A stretch of 41,549 bases of DNA from IMG/VR virus record IMGVR_UViG_3300024262_000076, positions 1 to 41,549 of that record; one strand, written 5' to 3'. Each line of letters begins with the position of its first letter. Within the stretch, counting starts at the first letter, position 1. This document shows positions 24,200 through 29,225 of this stretch, in pieces. The DNA is from a virus. A program made the position numbers and the translations under genes. Under the pieces are notes generated by a model. It worked only from the letters and a program-made list of their open reading frames with translations, was not told where the DNA came from and searched no databases.

Positions 24200-24754
24200 T
24201 TATCTCACATGACTAAATTGATTCAATAATTCTGAATTTTGAAATCGCATTAGCTTAATCTCTTTTTTTAATTCCTCTATTTGTACATTGACTCCGTCTT
24301 GATAACCCCTACGATAACCGTCTCTGTATCCCTTGTGATGCATTGCAATATGAGCACCAGCGAGGCTCAACTCGATATTCTCAATTCGGTTATCGTCTTT
24401 AATGCCGTTTTTATGATGAACTGATTCCCAAGATTGGAGACACCGCCCAAGAGATTTCGCCATTACAAGACGGTGTTCAAGAACATAACCCTTAGAATCT
24501 GCCATTAAATAAAAGAAATCACTCTTGTCAAGAAGAATCAAAATATAACCCTTGACAGTTCTTTTCCAACCTTTTCTATGAAGCTGCCCAGTAGCCTTAT
24601 TGCTACAAGAACGGCAACGTTTGCTAATAGGTTTCATTGCATATGCTTGAACCCAGCGTTCTTTACCACAAATATCACAACTGGCCCAAATATATGAACT
24701 TTTTGTTTTGAAACCCAACATTTTACCTTTTATGAACTCACCTATTATCGGCAT
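24200..24754 (-). CDS. HNH homing endonuclease inserted between terS and terL (184 aa)
   Basis: The N-terminus is a zinc-finger-like unit (WASCDICGKERW... CRSCSNKA). The HNH_3-type core is KGYVLEHRLVMAKSLGRCL...ESVHHKNGIKDDNRIENIEL. A coiled C-terminus follows. It is markedly A/T-richer than the flanking genes, as expected for a mobile homing endonuclease. No intron is evident: both neighbours are intact. Confidence 0.85.
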   Translation of the reverse strand: MPIIGEFIKGKMLGFKTKSSYIWASCDICGKERWVQAYAMKPISKRCRSCSNKATGQLHRKGWKRTVKGYILILLDKSDFFYLMADSKGYVLEHRLVMAKSLGRCLQSWESVHHKNGIKDDNRIENIELSLAGAHIAMHHKGYRDGYRRGYQDGVNVQIEELKKEIKLMRFQNSELLNQFSHVR

Positions 24755-24769
24755 TTCAATATCCCGTTT

Positions 24770-25132
24770 TTAAGTTCTCTCGCCATTCATCACCCGCTCC
24801 ACGTTCTTCTTGTCCTCTGCGCTGGCCACGGTTATCCTTGTATCCACTGGGCCGCCTCCGGCGCCGGTGATCTCCTGCTTGTCAGATTGCCCCAGGTATT
24901 GCTTGCCCAGGAAGATCAACATGACGATATTGCCTGCCAGGGCAACATCGATTTGCTTCTTACGTAGCCGTAGTTTTAAGTTCTCCCGCCCTTTGTGGTA
25001 GTCCTTAGCGAATCGTTTAGACAGCGTTACCACATGGCAACCCAGGACGGTAGCGATCTCCTGCTCAGTGCAGCCGATAGCGGCCATTGCCTCTACCTTG
25101 GAGCCGTCTATATCTGCCAGTGGTCTAGACAT
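24770..25132 (-). CDS. terS: Terminase small subunit
   Basis: The ATG at 25132 overlaps the upstream TAA (TAATG), giving 120 residues. The helix-turn-helix is CTEQEIATVLGCHVVTLSKRF near residue 20-40. The middle (NLKLRLRKKQIDVALAGNIVMLIFLGKQYLGQSDKQEI) is typical of TerS oligomerisation and TerL-binding parts. It recognises the packaging site. The adjacent intergenic/upstream region is the natural place to search for cos or pac. Confidence 0.78.
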   Translation of the reverse strand: MSRPLADIDGSKVEAMAAIGCTEQEIATVLGCHVVTLSKRFAKDYHKGRENLKLRLRKKQIDVALAGNIVMLIFLGKQYLGQSDKQEITGAGGGPVDTRITVASAEDKKNVERVMNGERT

Positions 25133-25380
25133 TACAACTCCAACCCCATCAGTATATCGGATTCCTCTTCCTTCCCCATACCACAAGCGGCCATCAATTT
25201 CTGAATATCTCTAATTATAACAGTTGTCTCCGGGAATACGATATTCCGCTCCTTCTCGATCCGGACAGCCGTTTCCAGCCGAACCCACTCTATAGCCAGT
25301 AACCTTTCTAACAGTTCCCTGGGCTTGGTTAGGTCTGGCGGCTCAGCATTTGCCCTCGGTCTTTCCTCGCTTGGCCCCAT
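25132..25380 (-). CDS. Hypothetical protein before terS (82 aa)
   Basis: I choose ATG at 25380 over a GTG at 25422. The protein is helical (LTKPRELLERLLAIEWVRLETAVRIEKERNIVFPETTVIIRDIQKLMAACGMG). It overlaps the HNH gene upstream in a different frame and the TerS start by TAATG. Position suggests a packaging accessory factor. Family not recognised. Confidence 0.55.
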   Translation of the reverse strand: MGPSEERPRANAEPPDLTKPRELLERLLAIEWVRLETAVRIEKERNIVFPETTVIIRDIQKLMAACGMGKEEESDILMGLEL

Positions 25381-25601
25381 TCGCTTATATTCCTCACTAA
25401 CGGGTGCATGAGAGCGTGACACTCATCGCACAGTAGCATGATATTGGCTGGTTCATAGACCAACTCACTGTGGATGCTCGTCTCACCCACGCTGATGATA
25501 TGGTGGCCGTGTATCGCAGGTATCCCGCAACACTCACAGTATTCGCCTCTCTCATTCCTGATCTGGCGCAGGACATTTAGATAGCGTTTTAACCTACCCA
25601 T
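25329..25601 (-). CDS. HNH endonuclease upstream of terS (90 aa)
   Basis: ATG at 25601 overlaps the stop of the preceding 38-residue gene. The core is CECCGIPAIHGHHIISVGETSIHSELVYEPANIMLLCDECHALMHP, with two CxxC pairs, HHI and a final H, as in phage HNH packaging nucleases. It is separate from the HNH next to portal, and the two may be alternative or co-acting. Confidence 0.78.
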   Translation of the reverse strand: MGRLKRYLNVLRQIRNERGEYCECCGIPAIHGHHIISVGETSIHSELVYEPANIMLLCDECHALMHPLVRNISEWGQARKDRGQMLSRQT

Positions 25602-25710
25602 AGAGCTCGGCACCAAACTCGTCTTGATTCATGGTTTCAATCGTAACCCGAAATGCCTGGCCTTTCAGCATGACAAGCTTGATAGTCTCCGGCAATTCCG
25701 ATTCGGGCAT
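25594..25710 (-). CDS. Small protein (38 aa, possibly longer at N-terminus)
   Basis: The reading frame MPESELPETIKLVMLKGQAFRVTIETMNQDEFGAELYG runs to TAG at 25594. Codons upstream of this ATG are also open back into the tRNA 3' end (FGGDGATRVKLD). No clear ribosome site. The sequence looks conserved-coding in character (KLVMLKGQAFRVTI), but the family is unknown. Confidence 0.5.
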   Translation of the reverse strand: MPESELPETIKLVMLKGQAFRVTIETMNQDEFGAELYG

Positions 25711-25753
25711 ATCCAACTTAACGCGGGTGGCTCCATCGCCGCCGAATGATTGC

Positions 25754-25828
25754 TGGTGGCGGGGGTGGGATTTGAACCCACGACCTCCAAGTTATGAGCC
25801 TGGCGGGCTACCACTGCCCTACCCCGCG
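25754..25828 (-). tRNA. tRNA-Met (CAT), initiator-like, CCA encoded
   Basis: The minus strand folds as a complete 75-base tRNA: acceptor CGCGGGG/CCCCGCC, D arm GGGC-AGTGGTA-GCCC, anticodon arm CCAGG-CTCATAA-CTTGG, T arm GTGGG-TTCAAAT-CCCAC, discriminator A and CCA. Base 1 and base 72 (C and C) do not pair, and the D-stem has a purine-11/pyrimidine-24 pair (G-C); both are marks of bacterial initiator tRNA. The acceptor 5' strand equals that of E. coli fMet. Only part of the three-GC anticodon-stem feature is kept (A-U, G-U, G-C). Confidence 0.9.
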
Positions 25829-25875
25829 ACGCTCCAGAATAGCAAAATAACATCACCACAATGGTCACAGTTTCC

Positions 25876-25905
25876 ATGCTACCACTAGTCTTTGCAATTT
25901 GTCAA
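25876..25905 (-). promoter_or_regulatory. Sigma70-type promoter for tRNA and packaging genes
   Basis: TTGACA (25900-25905) and TAGCAT (25876-25881) are separated by 18 bases on the minus strand, about 45 bases upstream of the tRNA. The -35 box is perfect; the -10 matches four of six. Confidence 0.6.
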
Positions 25906-25911
25906 CCCCCT

Positions 25912-26097
25912 CTAATGCCTCTGGTAATGGCCGGTGGCTAAATCAACCAAGCCCTGCTCGACCAGACGCCAGAACAATATACTCTGAGCCATGTCCCGCG
26001 CTAAGCCACTAGGGGGAGCTGGCCCTTCTACCGCCGTGCTCTCTACCAGCTGGGCCGCCGACACTAGCCCTGCTGCGCTATCCTCATTATCTATCAC
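25912..26097 (-). CDS. Hypothetical protein (61 aa)
   Basis: GTG at 26097 overlaps the upstream stop (GTGA), with GAGGG seven bases ahead. The product is acidic then helical (DSAAGLVSAAQLVESTAVEGPAPPSGLARDMAQSILFWRLVEQGLVDLATGHY). Family unknown. It is the last gene before the promoter and tRNA, so the end of the early operon. Confidence 0.5.
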   Translation of the reverse strand: MIDNEDSAAGLVSAAQLVESTAVEGPAPPSGLARDMAQSILFWRLVEQGLVDLATGHYQRH

Positions 26098-26342
26098 CAG
26101 CACGCCCTCACGAGTGCGGCTATGCCGAGGAGCGAGAACACCAGGATCGCAGCGCCGATCACCCTGCCCATCAGGTAATAGTGATATTCGGTTTGGATGT
26201 AGCCTAGTTGCGCTGTGCAGACGGCTATGCGTGGCCGCCAGGGACACATCACCTCAAAGCAGCCCACCCATAGCGCGTGCCACTCCTCTGGGGTGTTCAG
26301 AAATTCCCTGCCTGGTATCGGAATCAATCGTTTATTGAACAT
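26094..26342 (-). CDS. Small membrane protein (82 aa, C-terminal TM)
   Basis: The ATG at 26342 overlaps the end of the DUF5131 gene. The last 23 residues (RVIGAAILVFSLLGIAALVRACW) form one membrane helix; the N-terminal 55 residues are soluble (LIPIPGREFLNTPEEWHALWVGCFEVMC). It could be involved in lysis or host-membrane takeover; no family recognised. Confidence 0.55.
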   Translation of the reverse strand: MFNKRLIPIPGREFLNTPEEWHALWVGCFEVMCPWRPRIAVCTAQLGYIQTEYHYYLMGRVIGAAILVFSLLGIAALVRACW

Positions 26343-27147
26343 TCTTGCCCTCCTCCGGCATTTCCTGCCTCAGCGGTCCTGGCCAGATGGCTTTCAGGTT
26401 GTTTTCCAGGAAGACTGCTACTCCAGCCTTATCCGCCGCTTTCATGGCCTCCCGCAGCCATTCAACCCTCGGTGCTTTGTATGGGTTTGTTTGCGCCCCA
26501 ATTATGGCCCACCTAATGTCACATTGTTTCAATGAGTCCAGTAGAGGCCATGCAGCATCATTTGGCATAGCACCTAGTAAGGGTTCAAAGGAAATGAAGC
26601 ATATACTTGCTTGTATTTCTTTCAGGCATCTCATGGCATGCCATAGTGCTGCTTCATTAGTAGCCGTCACGCCGACCCAGCAGTTGGCAGGAAACGGCGA
26701 GAATTGCACCAGATTCTGAGGCTGCTTGGTCAAGAGATAGAATCGGTGTTGCGGGCAAGCCCGAATAACCTCGAATACTTGTTCTTGCCACTCTCTCGGT
26801 ACCCAGTATCCGAATAACTCCCCCATGTCGCACATCAAGATGCCGGATGGCCTCTTGATGCTTTCAGGCTGGTGTAATCTCTCTGGCCAGAAGCGGGGAT
26901 AGAAGGGGTCGTGGAGGTCCTCGTAAAGGTTGTACGACCCGTCCTCCTCGTTATTTCGTGGGGCCAACTTAGGGTTCTCTAGATGCATCTGCTTCAGTCG
27001 CCCGTTGGCCAGCCGGTAGGCATAGCACGGGAAGTTGCCTCCTTTGCACAGCCCATTGACGTGATTTAGACAGCCGGTGATGGGATTCCACGTATACCCA
27101 GGACTTCCGTCTGGATTTTGCACCCACTCAATACTCGATTTATTCAT
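26332..27147 (-). CDS. Phage Gp37/Gp68-family DUF5131 protein (271 aa)
   Basis: The sequence KSSIEWVQNPDGSPGYTWNPITGCLNHVNGLCKGGNFPCYAYRLANG opens with the DUF5131 (Gp37/Gp68) signature, a widespread phage family. Three cysteines (C-x9-C-x6-C) suit an iron-sulphur cluster of a radical SAM-like enzyme. The middle has GILMCDMGELFGYWVP, PQHRFYLLTKQP and NCWVGVTATNE, typical for the family. Substrate is unknown; related proteins resemble spore photoproduct lyase. AAGGAGG precedes the start, which overlaps the upstream stop. Confidence 0.8.
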   Translation of the reverse strand: MNKSSIEWVQNPDGSPGYTWNPITGCLNHVNGLCKGGNFPCYAYRLANGRLKQMHLENPKLAPRNNEEDGSYNLYEDLHDPFYPRFWPERLHQPESIKRPSGILMCDMGELFGYWVPREWQEQVFEVIRACPQHRFYLLTKQPQNLVQFSPFPANCWVGVTATNEAALWHAMRCLKEIQASICFISFEPLLGAMPNDAAWPLLDSLKQCDIRWAIIGAQTNPYKAPRVEWLREAMKAADKAGVAVFLENNLKAIWPGPLRQEMPEEGKNVQ

Positions 27148-27344
27148 ACTTCCTTGCCCTCCTTAATTCGCTTAACTGCTCGCTCGCCTACCCACTCGGT
27201 GATTATGGGGATAGCCACCGCCAGGAACTCCCGCGGTATGGTCGCCGCGCCAACGGCCTGAGCTATCGCCAGGATACACAGCGTTAGGGTTAGCAATATG
27301 ACAATAATCGGGCGGGCTGGGCTAGATAACATCGACTCTGTCAT
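27144..27344 (-). CDS. Small two-helix membrane protein, holin candidate (66 aa)
   Basis: ATG at 27344 overlaps the preceding stop (ATGA). A hydrophobic helix (ARPIIVILLTLTLCILAIAQAVGA) is followed by IPREFLAVAIPIITEWVGERAVKRIKEGKEV, a second moderately hydrophobic segment with a basic tail. The IPxExL..x-x-x-I-x-x-W...R layout recurs in small phage membrane proteins sometimes called holin-like. No endolysin is next to it, so the role is open. Confidence 0.55.
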   Translation of the reverse strand: MTESMLSSPARPIIVILLTLTLCILAIAQAVGAATIPREFLAVAIPIITEWVGERAVKRIKEGKEV

Positions 27345-27934
27345 GCTCCCTCCACTGCCACGGTGATCGACACTGGCCCCATTTTCACCTGATAGGCCCG
27401 TAGCCATTCGGCCTGAACCTCTGGCACCCAAGCTTCGTTCCAGCCTGGCAGGGTCGGAGTGGTCGGGCTAGTTGCGAGTGGCTCCTGTGCCTCTGGTTCC
27501 ACGGGCTCACGCTCTAACTCGCGTTGGAGCGACTGCACATAGGTCGGGATCAGTGCCCGCTCCTGGTCGCTAAGCCAAGAGTTGATCAGCCGATATATGG
27601 TCCCGGAGCCTATCCCCCACTTCGCCCGCGTCCGCTTCAAGCCTAGCCTCAGAAGGTCCGCCCGTATCTCCTCATAGTGTGCCTCTATCTCCCGATGCCG
27701 CCACGATGGGGTGCGCCTGGCTTTGTTGGTTGTCTCACTCATATTCACCTCCTCGGGCTCTCGCCCTGGCTGAATTGTGGTCCGTTTCCGGCTGGTGATG
27801 TCGCTCTGCCCGATGCCACGATATGGCACGTAGTCATAGCGGTCCACCTGGCCGCACTTGCGGCACGTCGCCACCTCACACGGCACGCCGTCTATTTTTG
27901 ACTTCACTACGTCAAAGAAGTGAGTGCAGATCAC
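27341..27934 (-). CDS. Zinc-ribbon plus helix-turn-helix protein (197 aa; internal start at 27742)
   Basis: GTG at 27934 has AGGAGG upstream. Residues 1-40 form a metal-binding unit (CTHFF...CEVATCRKCGQVDRYDY). A strong GAGGAGGTGAAT ribosome site sits directly before an in-frame ATG at residue 65, from which a 133-residue form starting MSETTNKARR can be made. That part has a helix-turn-helix (RLGLKRTRAKWGIGSGTIYRLINSWLSDQER) and a Pro/Glu-rich linker. It could be a transcription regulator made in two forms. Family unknown. Confidence 0.6.
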   Translation of the reverse strand: MICTHFFDVVKSKIDGVPCEVATCRKCGQVDRYDYVPYRGIGQSDITSRKRTTIQPGREPEEVNMSETTNKARRTPSWRHREIEAHYEEIRADLLRLGLKRTRAKWGIGSGTIYRLINSWLSDQERALIPTYVQSLQRELEREPVEPEAQEPLATSPTTPTLPGWNEAWVPEVQAEWLRAYQVKMGPVSITVAVEGA

Positions 27935-28706
27935 GCCCCCTCCTGCCTCGGACTATGTTGCTGATAAGGGTGCGGCTGCATCCGTAACTCGCCGCGATGG
28001 ATTTGTATTTTTCATGTTCTGCACGCGCCCTGATGGTAGCGTACTCCTCTAGCGGCACGTTACGTTTTGAACGCCCCCCTTCGATACATCTTCGCCTCCA
28101 CCAGTTATACCACTTAGGGTCTTCGCGTAGTACACGGCACGCTGTAGTAGCAGCTCCGCCTGCCTTTACATAGGTTTCCGGCGGTATAAGTTCCCGCATC
28201 TTCGCCATTCTCTCAGCTACTATTTTAGGGCCCACCTTAGCCCGCCATGCCGCACCAACAGCACGAATCCGCTTGGTTTGTGCCTCCCTAATTACAGCCG
28301 AACGATGGCGGTTAGAGTATGCTGCTTTAGCCTTAGACTTATCAGATAGCAACGTCCTGTTTGTCACAGCCACACCCTCGGGGCTTTTCTTTGTACGACT
28401 ATGGCGCAACCTACTCAGTGCACGTTGGTGTACCCTTTTCCCTCCATAACTATGTGCTAATTGCTCTCGTAACTCCTGTGGGTCACGGAGCCGCACGCAA
28501 TCAGCGCACTCACGAGCATAATCTGGGTCACAAATACTCGTACTCCGAGCTAATCCCATCTTCTCCCGCAAGTCCACGGCATAAATACCATGTGCCTGCA
28601 CAATATGTGATGCGATAGACCTGAACCCGCCTTTCTTACAGATAGGGCATCGCCCTTCACGCATTGACTGAAGCATCTGTTCCATCTCACATAAGTTATC
28701 TGCCAT
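27912..28706 (-). CDS. ROS/MucR-type zinc-finger and HTH DNA-binding protein (264 aa)
   Basis: ATG at 28706 lies downstream of GGAGGGCATGGCGAAG, shared with two other junctions; a GTG at 28709 is also possible. The N-terminal CPICKKGGFRSIASHIVQAHGIYAVDLREKMGLARS is a C2H2-type ROS/MucR finger. The middle is basic with repeated KA/RA segments, and the C-terminus is an HTH (YKSIAASYGCSRTLISNIVRGRR), also found on homing-endonuclease accessory domains. It likely binds DNA as a regulator. Confidence 0.7.
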   Translation of the reverse strand: MADNLCEMEQMLQSMREGRCPICKKGGFRSIASHIVQAHGIYAVDLREKMGLARSTSICDPDYARECADCVRLRDPQELREQLAHSYGGKRVHQRALSRLRHSRTKKSPEGVAVTNRTLLSDKSKAKAAYSNRHRSAVIREAQTKRIRAVGAAWRAKVGPKIVAERMAKMRELIPPETYVKAGGAATTACRVLREDPKWYNWWRRRCIEGGRSKRNVPLEEYATIRARAEHEKYKSIAASYGCSRTLISNIVRGRRGRDLHSLL

Positions 28707-28729
28707 CACTTCGCCATGCCCTCCAGTTT
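28706..28729 (-). repeat. Junction cassette copy 1 (stop/ribosome site)
   Basis: AACTGGAGGGCATGGCGAA followed by RTGA, encoding LEGMAK and stop, and supplying GGAGGG for the next gene. Other copies at 30855-30877 and 31508-31531. Confidence 0.8.
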
Positions 28730-28768
28730 CGCTATTGCCCTTAATATGGGATAAATCTTAGAGTTCAT
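28706..28768 (-). pseudogene. Leftover 3' tail of a methyltransferase-like gene (20 codons)
   Basis: Between the HNH-AP2 gene stop and the next gene lies a short frame, ATG to TGA, encoding ...IYPILRAIAKLEGMAK. It resembles the end of the methyltransferase upstream of the HNH gene (QQCYNILKAIALIEEG). It also carries the KLEGMAK ending shared with two other genes. Best explained as the displaced 3' end of the methyltransferase after insertion of the HNH gene. Confidence 0.55.
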
Positions 28769-29225
28769 TGAGATAGGCATACTCCCCGTGTAGTACCTTA
28801 GCCACCTCGTTGTAAGCTCTCGCAGCCTCTAATGCTGTATCAAACCGCCCTAGATTATGTTGGCACTTATTCAGAGAAATGCTTGCCATATACTTGCCTC
28901 GGCTCTTATCAAAACAGACACCTTTGTAGCCTGTCTTGTTACTAGATAACATTTTCCGATTGATATAGTTTTTCTCAGGCTTGACTATCCTTAAATTCTG
29001 TTCTTGATTGTCAGCCTTATCTTGGTTCTTATGGTCTATCTCCCATCCAGTAGGAGCCATCATAATATATCGGTGCATCAAGATGTGCTCTTTGCCCTTA
29101 CGACCCCCTATGTCCCTTACAGCATAGCCCTTGGTAGAACAATACCATTTCCATTTACTTAAGATAGGATACCAATAGTCATCAACCAGTGCCTCTTTGC
29201 CCTTACTCAGACATATGGTTTTCAT
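28758..29225 (-). CDS. HNH homing endonuclease with AP2 DNA-binding domain (155 aa)
   Basis: ATG at 29225 has GGAGGG eight bases upstream and overlaps the end of the methyltransferase frame. The HNH part is KGKEHILMHRYIMMAPTGWEIDHKNQDKADNQEQNLRIV; the C-terminal AP2 domain is SSNKTGYKGVCFDKSRGKYMASISLNKCQHNLGRFDTALEAARAYNEVAKVLHG. The gene is A/T-rich, unlike its neighbours. These enzymes home into conserved genes. It sits at the 3' end of a methyltransferase whose apparent original tail is found downstream. Confidence 0.85.
   Translation of the reverse strand: MKTICLSKGKEALVDDYWYPILSKWKWYCSTKGYAVRDIGGRKGKEHILMHRYIMMAPTGWEIDHKNQDKADNQEQNLRIVKPEKNYINRKMLSSNKTGYKGVCFDKSRGKYMASISLNKCQHNLGRFDTALEAARAYNEVAKVLHGEYAYLNEL

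Noticed and set aside
25631-25888. Plus-strand 85-codon frame containing GWDLNPRPP
   Set aside because: This is the familiar false ORF produced by the complement of a tRNA gene (25754-25828).
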